A DNA stretch of 64,000 nt from Gammaproteobacteria bacterium (GTDB lineage Bacteria; Pseudomonadota; Gammaproteobacteria; Xanthomonadales; Xanthomonadaceae), in contig JANXUD010000058.1 in assembly GCA_025352045.1 (NCBI GenBank), positions 39,246 through 103,245 of the forward strand, written 5' to 3'. This document shows, piece by piece, positions 8,933-18,375 of this stretch; the stretch's first letter is position 1, and each line of letters opens with the position of its first letter. A model generated the notes under the pieces. That model searched no databases. It saw only the letters and a program-made list of their open reading frames with translations, and had not been told where the DNA came from. The translations under genes were made by a program, and so were the position numbers.

Positions 8933-10186
8933 ATGACCCGCACGCTCGATCAGTGGCTCGACTACCAACTGCGCACCCACCCGCAGCAGATCGCGATGGG
9001 CCTGGAACGCGTGCGCGAGGTCTATGAACGCCTCGCGCCCGGTCGTCCCGGCGCCCTGGTCGTCACCGTCGGCGGCACCAATGGCAAGGGGTCGACGGTC
9101 GCCTTTCTGGATGCGATCGCACGCGCCGCCGGCCTGCGCGTCGGCGCCTTCACCTCGCCGCACCTGCTGCGCTACAACGAGAGGGTGCGCATCGACGGCC
9201 GCGACGCAGACGATGCCGCGCTGGTCTCGGCCTTCGAGCGGATCGAGCTGGCGCGCGGCGAGATCCCGCTGACCTATTTCGAATTCGGCACCCTGGCCGC
9301 CCTGCTGCTGTTCGCGCAGGCGCGGCTGGACATTGCGCTGCTCGAGGTCGGCCTCGGCGGCAGGCTGGATGCCGTGAACATCGTGGACGCCGATGTCGCC
9401 GTGCTGACCACCGTGGACCTGGACCACCAGGAATACCTGGGCGGCGACCGCGAGAGCATTGGCGCCGAAAAGGCCGGCATTTTCCGTGCCGGCCGGCCCT
9501 GCGTGCTCGGCGAGCGCGATCCGCCGTCCTCGGTGCTGGCCCATGCGTACCGGATCGGTGCATCGGCGATCCGCGCCCAGTCCGACTACCTGTTCGAGCG
9601 CCATGGGCGGAGCTGGACCTGGCGCGAGCCCGGATTCGAGATCGAGCTGCCCGTGCCGGCACTCGACGCGCCCGCGCAACTGGACAACGCGGCGGCGGCG
9701 ATCGCCGCGCTGCGCGCACTGCCCCTGGAGATTCCCGACGCCGCCCTGCGCGCAGGCATGGCCGCGGCGCAGGCCGGTGGGCGCCTGCAGCGGATCGGCG
9801 AGTCGCCCCAGGTACTGGTGGATGTCGCGCACAATCCGCAGGCCGCGCGCCAGCTGGCTGCCTGGCTGGCCCAGCATGCGCGCCCGACCCACGCGGTGTA
9901 CGCGGCCTTGCGTGACAAGGACGTGGCGGCGGTGGTGGACGAACTGCAATCAAGCATCGGGCACTGGCACCTGGCTGGCATCGGCGACGCGGGTGTCCGC
10001 AACCTGGGCGGCGACGAACTGGCCGCTCGACTGGAGGCCAGCCTCCCGCCCGCGCGCCGCACCGTCCATGCCGACGTGGCCAGCGCCCTGGCCCATGCCG
10101 TGCGCGCCGTTGGGCCGGAGGGCAGGGTGCTGGTGTTCGGATCCTTCCATACCGCCGCCGACGCGCTCCGCCTGGCCAGCCGCTGA
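8933..10186 (+). CDS. folC: Bifunctional dihydrofolate synthase / folylpolyglutamate synthase
   Basis: 417 residues. The ATP-binding loop is VTVGGTNGKGST, followed by TSPHLLRYNERVRIDG and LEVGLGGRLDAVN, all diagnostic of FolC/MurF-type ligases. It adds L-glutamate to dihydropteroate, then extends the glutamate tail of folates in the cytoplasm. The start at 8933 gives a normal length. CATAAT at 8921-8926 ends only 6 bases before the ATG and there is no ribosome-binding site, so the mRNA may be leaderless. folC, dedD and purF are neighbours as in many gammaproteobacteria. Confidence 0.95.
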   Translation: MTRTLDQWLDYQLRTHPQQIAMGLERVREVYERLAPGRPGALVVTVGGTNGKGSTVAFLDAIARAAGLRVGAFTSPHLLRYNERVRIDGRDADDAALVSAFERIELARGEIPLTYFEFGTLAALLLFAQARLDIALLEVGLGGRLDAVNIVDADVAVLTTVDLDHQEYLGGDRESIGAEKAGIFRAGRPCVLGERDPPSSVLAHAYRIGASAIRAQSDYLFERHGRSWTWREPGFEIELPVPALDAPAQLDNAAAAIAALRALPLEIPDAALRAGMAAAQAGGRLQRIGESPQVLVDVAHNPQAARQLAAWLAQHARPTHAVYAALRDKDVAAVVDELQSSIGHWHLAGIGDAGVRNLGGDELAARLEASLPPARRTVHADVASALAHAVRAVGPEGRVLVFGSFHTAADALRLASR

Positions 10187-10210
10187 CGGTTGGGGACCGG
10201 GGCCAGCGGG

Positions 10211-10216
10211 TATAAT
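10211..10216 (+). promoter_or_regulatory. -10 box upstream of dedD-purF
   Basis: TATAAT matches the sigma-70 -10 consensus fully, in a very GC-rich gap of 59 bases between folC and dedD. A weak -35 (TTGGGG, 10190-10195) lies 15 bases upstream. It would give a leader of about 23-29 bases for dedD. Confidence 0.5.
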
Positions 10217-10245
10217 TCGATCCGACTTCCGCGCCGGGCCGCCCC

Positions 10246-11328
10246 ATGGACCAACCGCTGAAACAGCGCCTGATCGGCGCCGCCGTGTTGGCCGCGCTGG
10301 CCGTGATCTTCCTGCCCATGCTGCTCAAGGGTCCGGACGTGCACGCGCCCGACGCAGCCGAAGTGCCGCTGAGCATGCCGGCGACGCCCGGCCAGGATTT
10401 CGAGACCCGCGAACTTCCCCTGACGGCGCCCGAGCCGGCGCCCGCCGGTGGGGTGCTGGGCATGGAGCGCGCGCCGCCCGCATCGGCGGCCCCGGTTCCG
10501 GCTGGCGGCAACTCCGTTCCCGGGGACGCTGTCGCGCCGGTCAAAGCGCCGCCCGTTGCGGCTGCGACGCCCACGCCTGCGCCAGCCGCGGCGCCCGCCG
10601 CCGCGCCCGCTGCGGTGGCCGCGCCGGCGGCCAAGCCCGGCAGCGAGGGTGCTGCCAGTGGCGGTGGCGCCTACGTGGTGAACATCGGCAGCTTCGCCAA
10701 CCGCGCCAATGCCGCGTCCCTGGCAGCGAAACTGCATGCCGCGGGCCTCCCCGTGCTATCCGAGCCGGTGAAGATCGCCACCGGTGACGCCACGCGATTG
10801 CGGGTCGGCCCTTACGCCGACCGCGCCGCCGGGGAAGCCGCGCGCCTGCGCGCGCAGTCGGCGGCCAACGTGAGCGGCACGGTGATCGCCCTGGATGCGA
10901 CGCCGGCCAAACCCGTCGCCGCAACGGCGCCCCCCGCAAAGCCCGCGACCGCAACGGTGCCGACCGCATCGCCACAGCCCGCAACAACGGCGAGCACCGC
11001 GAAATCGACGCCGACGAAGGCTTCGACACCCGCTTCCACGCCGCCTGCTGCGCCCGCCGGCGCGCCTGCCGCGGCGCCGGCCACAGCCGCAAGCGCCGGA
11101 TTCGCGGTCCAGTTGTCGGCGCCCGCCGCCGAGTCCGACGCCAACGCCTTGCGCGACCGCGCCCGCGCCGCCGGCCTGCCCTCGTTCGTGCAGCGGATCG
11201 ACACCGACAGCGGCGTGCGCTATCGCGTGCGTGTCGGTCCCTATGCCGATCGCGCATCCGCCGAGGCGGCGCTGGCCGGCGTCAACGCCAAGCTCGGCAC
11301 CCACGGCATCGTCATGCGCCACCCCTGA
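10246..11328 (+). CDS. dedD: SPOR domain cell-division protein, DedD-like, with two SPOR domains
   Basis: 360 residues: a short cytoplasmic start, one membrane helix (about 9-27, ending in the DedD-like IFLPMLLKG), a long Ala/Pro/Thr-rich periplasmic linker, and two SPOR domains. SPOR 1 is at about 142-207 (YVVNIGSFANRANA...RVGPYADRAAGEA) and SPOR 2 at about 283-355 (FAVQLSAPA...RVGPYADRASAEA). SPOR domains bind denuded peptidoglycan at the septum. E. coli DedD has one SPOR domain, so the second looks like an internal duplication. Gene order folC-dedD-purF is normal except that cvpA is missing. Confidence 0.88.
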   Translation: MDQPLKQRLIGAAVLAALAVIFLPMLLKGPDVHAPDAAEVPLSMPATPGQDFETRELPLTAPEPAPAGGVLGMERAPPASAAPVPAGGNSVPGDAVAPVKAPPVAAATPTPAPAAAPAAAPAAVAAPAAKPGSEGAASGGGAYVVNIGSFANRANAASLAAKLHAAGLPVLSEPVKIATGDATRLRVGPYADRAAGEAARLRAQSAANVSGTVIALDATPAKPVAATAPPAKPATATVPTASPQPATTASTAKSTPTKASTPASTPPAAPAGAPAAAPATAASAGFAVQLSAPAAESDANALRDRARAAGLPSFVQRIDTDSGVRYRVRVGPYADRASAEAALAGVNAKLGTHGIVMRHP

Positions 11329-11362
11329 GCCGCGCCTGCGGCTCGACCTGGAGTAAACGTCA

Positions 11363-12832
11363 ATGTGCGGCATCATCGGAATCGTCGGCCAGACTGACGT
11401 CGCCCCGGCGCTCTACGACGGCCTGACCGTCCTGCAGCATCGCGGGCAGGACGCGGCCGGCATCGCCACCGTGGACGGCATCCACGTGCAGCTGCACAAG
11501 GGCAATGGCCTGGTCGCGGACGTGTTCGAAACCAGCGACATGCTGCGCCTCGCGGGCCGGGTCGGCATCGGCCATTGCCGCTATCCCACCGCCGGTAGCG
11601 CCGGTTCGGACGAAGCCCAGCCGTTCTACGTGAACTCGCCCTACGGCATCGCCCTGTCGCACAACGGCAACCTGATCAACATGGACGCGCTGCGTCGGGA
11701 AGTCTTCGAGCAGGACCGCCGGCACATCAACACCGAGTCCGATTCCGAAGTGCTGCTGAACGTGTTCGCGCACGAGTTGCGCGAGCAGGGTGCGCTGACC
11801 CCGCAGGCGGCGCTGAACGCGGTGACCGGCGTGCACCGCCGCTGCAAGGGCGGCTATGCGATCGTCGGGCTGGTGCTGGGCCTGGGACTATTTGCCTTCC
11901 GCGACCCGCACGGCATCCGGCCGCTGGTTCTGGGCAAGCGCACGACGCCGGCGGGCGACGAATACGCCGTCGCCTCGGAATCGGTGGCGCTGGACATCCT
12001 CGGCTTCACCCGCATGCGGGACGTCGCGCCGGGCGAGGCGATCGTCATCACGGCGCGCGGCGAGCTGTTCACCCAACAGGCCGCCGAGCCGCAACAGCAC
12101 ACGCCCTGCATCTTCGAGTACGTGTATTTCGCGCGGCCCGATTCGATGATGGACGATGTCTCGGTACACAAGGCGCGCATGCGCATGGGCGTGAAGCTGG
12201 GCGAGAAGATCCTGCGCCTGCGCCCGGACCACGACATCGACACGGTCATCCCGATCCCCGACACCTCGCGCGACGCCGCGCTGGAGATCGCCAACGTGCT
12301 GGGCGTGAAGTACCGCGAGGGCTTCATCAAGAACCGCTACATCGGCCGCACCTTCATCATGCCCGGCCAGGGCCAGCGGATGAAGTCGGTGCGCCGCAAG
12401 CTCAACGCCATCCCGCTGGAGTTCAAGGACCGCGTGGTGCTTCTGGTCGATGATTCCATTGTTCGCGGCACCACCTCGCAGCAGATCATCCAGATGGCGC
12501 GCGATGCGGGGGCGCGGAAGGTTTACCTTGCCTCGGCTGCTCCACCAGTTCGGTTTCCGAACGTGTACGGCATCGATATGCCGGCGGCGGACGAGTTGGT
12601 CGCGCACGGGCGCAGCGAGCAGGAAATCCAGGAGCTGCTGGGCGCCGACTGGCTGATCTACCAGGACCTCGCCGATCTCGAGGATGCCGTCTCGGGTCCG
12701 AAGCACAAGCTGACCACGTTCGATTCGTCCTGCTTCGACGGCAAGTACGTCACCGGCATCGAGCCGGGCTACTTCGAGCGCCTGCAGCAGGCCCGCAGCG
12801 ACGATGCCAAGCGCAAGCGCCGCGCCGGATAG
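11363..12832 (+). CDS. purF: Amidophosphoribosyltransferase
   Basis: 489 residues. It catalyses the first committed step of purine synthesis, making 5-phosphoribosylamine from PRPP and glutamine. MCGIIGI puts the glutaminase nucleophile Cys2 at the mature N-terminus without a propeptide, as in E. coli. The PRPP-binding motif [14 protein letters not shown] lies near residue 357. [12 protein letters not shown] near the C-terminus is typical of the Gram-negative enzyme. Only 34 bases separate it from dedD. The 3' end overlaps the start of the next gene by 29 bases. Confidence 0.97.
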   Translation: MCGIIGIVGQTDVAPALYDGLTVLQHRGQDAAGIATVDGIHVQLHKGNGLVADVFETSDMLRLAGRVGIGHCRYPTAGSAGSDEAQPFYVNSPYGIALSHNGNLINMDALRREVFEQDRRHINTESDSEVLLNVFAHELREQGALTPQAALNAVTGVHRRCKGGYAIVGLVLGLGLFAFRDPHGIRPLVLGKRTTPAGDEYAVASESVALDILGFTRMRDVAPGEAIVITARGELFTQQAAEPQQHTPCIFEYVYFARPDSMMDDVSVHKARMRMGVKLGEKILRLRPDHDIDTVIPIPDTSRDAALEIANVLGVKYREGFIKNRYIGRTFIMPGQGQRMKSVRRKLNAIPLEFKDRVVLLVDDSIVRGTTSQQIIQMARDAGARKVYLASAAPPVRFPNVYGIDMPAADELVAHGRSEQEIQELLGADWLIYQDLADLEDAVSGPKHKLTTFDSSCFDGKYVTGIEPGYFERLQQARSDDAKRKRRAG

Positions 12833-13661
12833 CCCGGCGCCGGCGGTGGACGCGCTGTACGACGCGCTTGCCCACTGCCTGGCCGCAAGCACGGTCGACG
12901 GAAAACTCGCGGGCGTGGCGGCGCTCTCGCGCGACTTCGCCAACGGGATCATCGGCACTGTCCCGGCGTCGCCAGCGCCGCCGATCCGCGCACCCGGGCG
13001 GCCACCGCGCCCGCTGATGGTGGCGGCGCGCGACGTGCCGCACCGGGGCCTCGGAACCCCCGAAGGGCGCGCGGCCTTGCTGCATGCCGTGGCGCACATC
13101 GAATTCAACGCGATCGACCTCGCGCTCGACGCGGCCTTCCGCTTCCGCGACATGCCCGATGCCTATCGCGCCGACTGGATTTCCGTGGCCGCCGACGAAG
13201 CACGGCATTTCTCGCTGCTGTCGGCGCGCATGGCCGCGCTTGGCGTCGCCTACGGCGACTTCCCCGCGCACAACGGCCTCTGGGAGATGGCGGAGAAGAC
13301 CGCGCATTCCTGCATCGCACGCATGGCCCTGGTGCCGCGGGTGCTGGAGGCGCGCGGACTGGACGTCACGCCGGGCATGGTCGCGCGGCTGCGTGCCGTG
13401 GGTGACCTGGAGTCGGTGGCCGTGCTCGAGGTGATCCTGGCCGAGGAAGTGCGGCACGTGGCGATCGGCAGCCAGTGGTTTGCCTGGTGTTGCGAGCGCG
13501 AGGGCCTGGTGCCGGACCAGACCTTCCTGGCGCTGGCCCGCGACGAGGCGCGCGGCGCCATCCGCGGGCCCTTCAATCTTCCTGCGCGCACCGCGGCCGG
13601 CTTCGCCGAGTCCGAACTGCGCGCACTCATGGACTGGTCGGACAAGGAGCGTCAGCGATGA
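12804..13661 (+). CDS. DUF455 family ferritin-like protein
   Basis: 285 residues, mostly helical, with the metal-ligand pattern of a ferritin-like four-helix bundle: Glu100 ([13 protein letters not shown]), Glu132/His135 (DEARHF) and Glu215/His218 (EEVRHV). This matches the COG2833/DUF455 family, proposed di-iron proteins related to MiaE; the substrate is unknown. The ATG at 12804 overlaps purF by 29 bases. A GTG at 12846 is the alternative and would avoid the overlap. Its stop overlaps the next ATG (ATGA, 13658-13661), so it is coupled to the following lipoprotein. Confidence 0.8.
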   Translation: MPSASAAPDSPAPAVDALYDALAHCLAASTVDGKLAGVAALSRDFANGIIGTVPASPAPPIRAPGRPPRPLMVAARDVPHRGLGTPEGRAALLHAVAHIEFNAIDLALDAAFRFRDMPDAYRADWISVAADEARHFSLLSARMAALGVAYGDFPAHNGLWEMAEKTAHSCIARMALVPRVLEARGLDVTPGMVARLRAVGDLESVAVLEVILAEEVRHVAIGSQWFAWCCEREGLVPDQTFLALARDEARGAIRGPFNLPARTAAGFAESELRALMDWSDKERQR

Positions 13662-14380
13662 GCAGGAATGCAGGGATGGCGATGGCGATCACGACCGCGT
13701 TGCTGCTCGCAGCCTGCCAGCCGCAGGCGGCCGATCCGTCGGAGCTGTCGCCCGCGCAGCGTGCGCAGGCAAGCGGCCTGCTGCGCGACTACGAGGCGGC
13801 GCGCGCAGGCGGCAACTGGACCGTGGCCGAAGCCCTGGCCGGGCAGCTGCAAAAGCGCTTCCCGGACAGCGAGCAGGCGGGCCGCATCGCGACCAGCGTC
13901 GCTGAGGTGCATTCCAAGGCCGACGCCCAGCGCGACGCGCATCGGCTCGAGGACCTGTGGACCTACCAGTCGGTCGCCGTGGGCAAGGGCGTGCAACGCA
14001 CCGCGTCGATCGACAGCCGCACGGTGGCGGTGGACGAGGGCGAACCGGCGCCCAGCGCCGACGCCCAATTGATCCTGCGCGACCATCCGGACTGGGGCCG
14101 AAGCGCCTACCTGCTGCTGGCCGAGAAGGATTTCCGCTGCGGCAAGCCCTGCCGACTGGCGCTGCGCTTCGACGACGGTGCCGAAGCCAGTTGGGCCGGC
14201 AAGCAGGCCGACTCGGGCAAGGGGCCCGCCCTGTTCGTCGAGGACGACGCGCGCTTCCTCGAGGCCTTGTCGAAGGCCAGGCTGGTGCACTTCGGCCTGC
14301 CGGCCGGCAGCGGCCGCATCGCCTCGCTCAGCTTCGAAACCGGGGGCTTCCGCCGCGAGCGTTACGACCGCGGGAAATAG
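13658..14380 (+). CDS. Lipoprotein of unknown function, 240 aa
   Basis: A lipoprotein signal ends at LLLAAC (Cys20). The mature part has a helical region (about 28-100, with a TPR-like look: GNWTVAEALAGQLQKRFPDSEQA) and a beta-rich C-terminal region containing CGKPCRLALRFDDG. The N-terminal part resembles the repeat of outer-membrane assembly lipoproteins, but the likeness is weak. It is translationally coupled to the DUF455 gene through ATGA. No function can be assigned. Confidence 0.7.
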   Translation: MSRNAGMAMAITTALLLAACQPQAADPSELSPAQRAQASGLLRDYEAARAGGNWTVAEALAGQLQKRFPDSEQAGRIATSVAEVHSKADAQRDAHRLEDLWTYQSVAVGKGVQRTASIDSRTVAVDEGEPAPSADAQLILRDHPDWGRSAYLLLAEKDFRCGKPCRLALRFDDGAEASWAGKQADSGKGPALFVEDDARFLEALSKARLVHFGLPAGSGRIASLSFETGGFRRERYDRGK

Positions 14381-14383
14381 GCG

Positions 14384-15115
14384 CTAGAGCGTGGACAGCG
14401 CGATGCCATCGGCATCCACGCGCAGCACCGAGCCCTGCTCGTACCAATCGCCGAGCACGATCCGCTGCGCCGGCTGGCCAGCAACATCCAGCACGTGCAC
14501 GGCGGGCCGGTGGGTGTGGCCGTGGATCAGCCGGCGCACGCCGTAGCGCGCCATCGTCGCCGCGACCGTGGCCGGATTGGCGTCGGTGATCGCTTCCAGC
14601 GTGCCGCCCGCGCGCAGTCCGCCCTGGTGTTGCGCGCTGGCCAGCCGCGCGCGCTCGGCGAAGGCCCGGCGTTCGGCCAGCGGCTTGGCCAGGAAGTCGG
14701 ATTGCCAGGCGGGGTCGCGCACCTGCGCGCGAAAGGCCAGGTAAGCGAGGTCGTCGGTGCACAACAGGTCACCGTGCATCAGCAGGGTCGGTTCGCCCGC
14801 CAGGCGCACGACGCAGGGATCGGGCAGCAGGCGCGCGCCGGTGTCGTCGGCGAAGCGCGTGCCGAGCAGGAAATCGCGGTTGCCGCGGGCGATCCAGCTC
14901 GGGACGCCGGCCGCGACCAGGGACGCAAGGGCGGCGCGCACTTCGACGCCGGGGGCATCGGCATCGTCGTCGCCGATCCAGGCTTCGAACAGGTCGCCGA
15001 GGATGTACAACGCCTCGGCGTCAACCGCTTCCGTGCGCAGGAAGTCCAGGAACAGGCGCGTCGTCTGCGGACGCGCCGCGTCGAGGTGGAGGTCGGAGAC
15101 GAACAGCGTGGTCAC
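14384..15115 (-). CDS. lpxH: UDP-2,3-diacylglucosamine diphosphatase
   Basis: 243 residues, the E. coli LpxH length. It removes UMP from UDP-2,3-diacylglucosamine to give lipid X in lipid A synthesis, at the inner membrane surface. The calcineurin-type metal motifs are complete: DLHLD, GDLFEAWIGDDD, ARGNRDF, LLMHGDLLCTDD and IHGHTHRP. It marks the organism as lipopolysaccharide-bearing. It ends 3 bases from the convergent lipoprotein gene and starts 10 bases after the upstream cyclophilin gene stops, so the two probably form an operon. Confidence 0.95.
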   Translation of the reverse strand: MTTLFVSDLHLDAARPQTTRLFLDFLRTEAVDAEALYILGDLFEAWIGDDDADAPGVEVRAALASLVAAGVPSWIARGNRDFLLGTRFADDTGARLLPDPCVVRLAGEPTLLMHGDLLCTDDLAYLAFRAQVRDPAWQSDFLAKPLAERRAFAERARLASAQHQGGLRAGGTLEAITDANPATVAATMARYGVRRLIHGHTHRPAVHVLDVAGQPAQRIVLGDWYEQGSVLRVDADGIALSTL

Positions 15116-15125
15116 GCGCGCTGGC

Positions 15126-15770
15126 TCACTTGGCCGCGTCGACCAGGCTCGCGCGCTCGACCAGCACTGGCGTCAGCGGCACGTCGCCGCCGAATGGCCC
15201 GCGCTTGCCCGTGGCGACGGCACGGATCTTGTCCACCACGTCCATGCCCTCGACCACGCGGCCGAACACGCAGTAGCCGGTCATGGCCGGCGGCTGTTCG
15301 CCGCGGTAGTCGAGCTGGCGGTTGTCGACGGTATTGATGAAGAACTGCGAGCGCGCCGAGTCGCGTTCGCTGCGCTTGCGCGCCGCGCTGAGGGTGCCGC
15401 GCAGGTTGGACAGGCCGTTGTTGGCCTCGTTGCGCACCGGCGCGCGCTCGGGCTTGGGCTGCAGGTCGGCCGTGTAGTCGCCGCCCTGCACGAGGAAATC
15501 GGCGAGCACGCGATGGAAGATGGTGCCGTTGTAGTGGCCGTCCCGAACGTAGGACAGGAAGTTGGCCACGGTCGCCGGCGCCTTGTCCGGGTAAAGCTCA
15601 ATCAGGATCCGGCCCTGGCTGGTGTCCAGCGCCACCCGCGGCCCGGCAGCGACCGAAGGCGGGAGCGCGGGCAGGGCCACGGCGTTGCCAGCCGGATGGA
15701 CATGGGCGGGGGCGGGCGTGGCGAGGGTTGCCGCCAGGCAGAGCAGGGCGGCGCGGAAGCTTGCGTTCAT
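15126..15770 (-). CDS. Peptidyl-prolyl cis-trans isomerase, cyclophilin type, periplasmic
   Basis: 214 residues from ATG 15770, chosen because it begins a signal peptide (MNASFRAALLCLAATLA..., ending near APAHV). The cyclophilin core is clear: TSQGRILIELYPDKAPATV, NFLSYVRDGHYNGTIFHRVLADFLVQGGD, SQFFINTVDN and YCVFGRVVEGMDVVD. It speeds proline isomerization during folding of exported proteins. It is upstream of lpxH on the same strand; this cyclophilin-lpxH pairing is common in gammaproteobacteria. A start 11 codons upstream is possible but would spoil the signal. Confidence 0.9.
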   Translation of the reverse strand: MNASFRAALLCLAATLATPAPAHVHPAGNAVALPALPPSVAAGPRVALDTSQGRILIELYPDKAPATVANFLSYVRDGHYNGTIFHRVLADFLVQGGDYTADLQPKPERAPVRNEANNGLSNLRGTLSAARKRSERDSARSQFFINTVDNRQLDYRGEQPPAMTGYCVFGRVVEGMDVVDKIRAVATGKRGPFGGDVPLTPVLVERASLVDAAK

Positions 15771-15876
15771 GACCTGGATTTTACCTGCACACAGGTCAGG
15801 CACGGCGAAGCGTCACGATGCCGGTCAGCGGGCGTATTGTGTCTGTCCCACCCGCGATGTGTCCCAGGAGGTTGCC

Positions 15877-16317
15877 ATGTCCCGTCGCCTGTCGATTTTC
15901 ATGCTGCTGCCGGCCTTGCTCGCACTCGGCCTCGCACAGGCCCAGGGGCTGCCGCGGACCCCGCGCCCGGACGATGCCCGCGTCTATTTCATCAGCCCGG
16001 CCAAGGGCCAGGTCGTGCATGGCAAGGTACTCGTGCAGTTCGGACTGAGCGGCATGGGCGTGTCGCCGGCCGGCGTGACCGGGCCTGGCACCGAAAACAC
16101 CGGCCACCACCACCTGTTCGTGGACGCGCCGCCGCCAGCGGCCGACCAGGTCTTGCCGAAGGACGAGCACCACCTGCATTTCGGCAAGGGCCAGACCGAA
16201 ACCACGCTCGACCTGCCCAAGGGCAAGCACACCCTGCAACTGGTGTTCGCGGACGCCAACCACTTGCCGCACGATCCGCCACTGATGTCGGAGCGGATCC
16301 AGATCACGGTGAAGTAG
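15877..16317 (+). CDS. DUF4399 domain secreted protein
   Basis: 146 residues with a signal peptide ending near AQAQG. AGGAG lies 6 bases before the ATG. The mature part is histidine-rich and matches DUF4399: YFISPAKGQVVHGKVLVQFGL, GHHHLFVDAP, HHLHFGKGQTE and TLQLVFADANH. Such proteins are secreted, all-beta and of unknown role. The clustered histidines (HHH, HHLH) suggest metal binding, which is inference. It is a single gene with gltX 81 bases downstream. Confidence 0.82.
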   Translation: MSRRLSIFMLLPALLALGLAQAQGLPRTPRPDDARVYFISPAKGQVVHGKVLVQFGLSGMGVSPAGVTGPGTENTGHHHLFVDAPPPAADQVLPKDEHHLHFGKGQTETTLDLPKGKHTLQLVFADANHLPHDPPLMSERIQITVK

Positions 16318-16398
16318 GGCCCGTCCGGCAATGCGCGGCCAACGGCCTGGCCGCGTCCCTGGGCTAAAATGCGCGGCTTCCCTCCGTCGAGCGCCGCG

Positions 16399-17805
16399 AT
16401 GACCTGCCGTACCCGCTTCGCCCCGAGCCCGACCGGCTTCCTGCACATCGGCGGCGCGCGCACCGCGCTGTATTGCTACCTCGAGGCCCGCCAGCGCGGC
16501 GGCAAGTTCATCCTGCGCGTCGAAGACACCGACCGCGAGCGCTCCACCGACGAGAACGTCAAGGCGATCCTCGACGCCATGGACTGGCTCGGCCTGGAGT
16601 ACGACGAGGGCCCGATCTACCAGACGGATCGCCTCGACCGCTACCGCGAAGTGGCCGAGCAGATGCTCGCCGACGGCCTGGCGTATTACGCCTACGAGAC
16701 GCGCGAGGAGCTGGAGGCGATGCGCGAGGCCGCGCTCGCCGCCAAGGAGAAGCCGCGCTACAACGGCCACTACCGCGAGCTTGGCGCGCCGTTCCGCGAG
16801 GACCCGAACCGCGTGATCCGCTTCAAGAACCCGCCGGATGGCACGGTGGTGTTCGAGGACGCGATCAAGGGCCGGATCGAGTGGAGCAATACCGAGCTCG
16901 ATGACCTGGTGATCTTCCGCTCGGACGGCTATCCGACCTACAACTTCGCGGTGGTGGTGGACGACCTGGACATGGCTATCACCGACGTGATCCGCGGCGA
17001 CGACCACGTCAACAACACCCCACGCCAGATCAACGTGTATCGCGCACTGGGCAAGCCGGAGCCGCGCTTCGCGCACATGCCGATGATCCTGGGCCCGGAC
17101 GGCGCCAAGCTGAGCAAGCGACACGGCGCGGTCAGCGTGATGCAGTACCGCGACGACGGCTTCCTGCCGCACGCCTTGCTCAACTATCTCGTCCGGCTGG
17201 GCTGGTCGCATGGCGACCAGGAAATCTTCAGCCGTGCGGAGATGGTGTCCCTGTTCCGGATCGAGGACGTCAACCATTCGGCCTCGCGCTTCGATGTCGA
17301 GAAGCTCAGCTGGCTAAACCAGCACTACCTGAAGACCGATGATGCGGCCGAGGTCGGCGAACACCTGCGTTGGCACCTGCGGCAGGCGGGCTACGACCTC
17401 GACGCGGGACCGGCGCCGGCCGACGTGGTGCTGGCGCTGCGCGATCGCGTGCAGACGCTCAAGGACATGTCGGCGCGCGCGGCGGTCTGGTACCTGCCGC
17501 TCACCCACTACGATGCCGCCGCGGTGGCCAAGCACCTGGTGCCGGCGGCGGTTGCGCCCCTGCGGGCGGTGAGGCAGCAGCTGGAGGGCCTGCCAACCTG
17601 GTCGGCGCAGGCCGTGCATGAGGCCCTGGCGGCCACCAGCGCGACGCTGGGCGTTGGACTGGGCAAGATCGCCCAGCCGCTGCGCGTGGCGATCACCGGC
17701 ACCCAGGTCTCGCCGTCCATCGAGCACACGGTCTTCCTGGCGGGCCGGGCGCAAGCCCTGGCCCGGATTGATGCCGCGCTGGCGAAAATCCAGGCCGCGG
17801 CTTGA
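16399..17805 (+). CDS. gltX: Glutamyl-tRNA synthetase
   Basis: 468 residues. Class I signatures are HIGG at residues 17-20 ([14 protein letters not shown]) and KLSKRHG at about 237-243. VEDTDRERS is the usual glutamate-binding region. It charges tRNA-Glu in the cytoplasm. ATG 16399 gives the normal [13 protein letters not shown] start; an upstream ATG at 16369 only adds unrelated residues. A 22-base hairpin (16334-16355) and a TAAAAT hexamer (16365-16370) precede it and may be the end of the previous unit and the gltX promoter. zur starts directly after its stop codon (TGAATG). Confidence 0.97.
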   Translation: MTCRTRFAPSPTGFLHIGGARTALYCYLEARQRGGKFILRVEDTDRERSTDENVKAILDAMDWLGLEYDEGPIYQTDRLDRYREVAEQMLADGLAYYAYETREELEAMREAALAAKEKPRYNGHYRELGAPFREDPNRVIRFKNPPDGTVVFEDAIKGRIEWSNTELDDLVIFRSDGYPTYNFAVVVDDLDMAITDVIRGDDHVNNTPRQINVYRALGKPEPRFAHMPMILGPDGAKLSKRHGAVSVMQYRDDGFLPHALLNYLVRLGWSHGDQEIFSRAEMVSLFRIEDVNHSASRFDVEKLSWLNQHYLKTDDAAEVGEHLRWHLRQAGYDLDAGPAPADVVLALRDRVQTLKDMSARAAVWYLPLTHYDAAAVAKHLVPAAVAPLRAVRQQLEGLPTWSAQAVHEALAATSATLGVGLGKIAQPLRVAITGTQVSPSIEHTVFLAGRAQALARIDAALAKIQAAA

Positions 17806-18294
17806 ATGCGGCGCGCGCCTGATCCCTGCAGCGACCCCACCCAGCATGTGCACGACGCCGCGGGCTATGTACGCTCCGTCGAACAGGCCTGCGCGGCGCG
17901 CGGCCTGCGCCTGACGCCGCTGCGCGCGCAGGTCCTGGGGCTGGTGGCTGCGGCCGGCAAGCCGATCAAGGCCTACGACCTGCTCGACCGCTTGAAACGT
18001 GACAGCGCCAGCGCCGCGCCGCCGAGTGTCTACCGCGCGCTGGATTTCCTGCTCGCGCAGGGCTTCATCCACCGGCTGGAATCGATCAACGCCTTCATCG
18101 GATGCCACCATCCGCAGGTGCGGCATTCGGTGCCCTTCCTGATCTGCGACGGGTGCCAGGATGCAATCGAGCTCGAGGACGTGAGCATTCCCGACCTGCT
18201 GGACGCGCAGGCCCGCGCGCTTGGCTTCGTGCCGCGCGCGCAGACGCTGGAAGTGCACGGCCTCTGCGCCGCCTGCGCCGCGGCCGCCCGGTAA
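17806..18294 (+). CDS. zur: Fur family transcriptional regulator, Zur-like
   Basis: 162 residues. A winged helix at about 25-95 (LTPLRAQVLGLVAA...SVYRALDFLLAQGFIHRL) is followed by a dimerization domain with CDGC and CAAC pairs, which hold the structural zinc in Fur proteins. The sequence fits Zur better than Fur: ICDGCQDAIEL and the short C-terminus. Zur represses zinc-uptake genes when zinc is ample. It begins immediately after gltX, so it is probably transcribed with it. The gene downstream has a Zur-box-like promoter palindrome, which supports the call. Confidence 0.85.
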   Translation: MRRAPDPCSDPTQHVHDAAGYVRSVEQACAARGLRLTPLRAQVLGLVAAAGKPIKAYDLLDRLKRDSASAAPPSVYRALDFLLAQGFIHRLESINAFIGCHHPQVRHSVPFLICDGCQDAIELEDVSIPDLLDAQARALGFVPRAQTLEVHGLCAACAAAAR

Positions 18295-18337
18295 GGATGC
18301 TGGCGCCGCAGGGCGAGGGCTGAGCGGTCGCGCTCGG

Positions 18338-18375
18338 TTGAAGCGTCGCCATTGGAATGTTATATTGTTCCAATA
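18338..18375 (+). promoter_or_regulatory. Promoter with Zur-box-like operator of the merC-like gene
   Basis: A -35 TTGAAG (18338-18343) and a -10 TATATT (18361-18366) are spaced by 17 bases. ATTGGAA (18351-18357) and TTCCAAT (18368-18374) form a perfect inverted repeat that covers the -10. The segment 18354-18376 agrees at about 16 of 22 fixed positions with the gammaproteobacterial Zur-box consensus as I recall it (GAAATGTTATA-N-TATAACATTTC). Transcription would start at about 18373-18375, at the ATG itself, giving a leaderless mRNA. Confidence 0.75.

Noticed and set aside
13658..14380. Outer-membrane assembly role (BamD-like) for the lipoprotein
   Set aside because: Only a weak TPR-like look supports it, and the beta-rich C-terminal part does not fit BamD.
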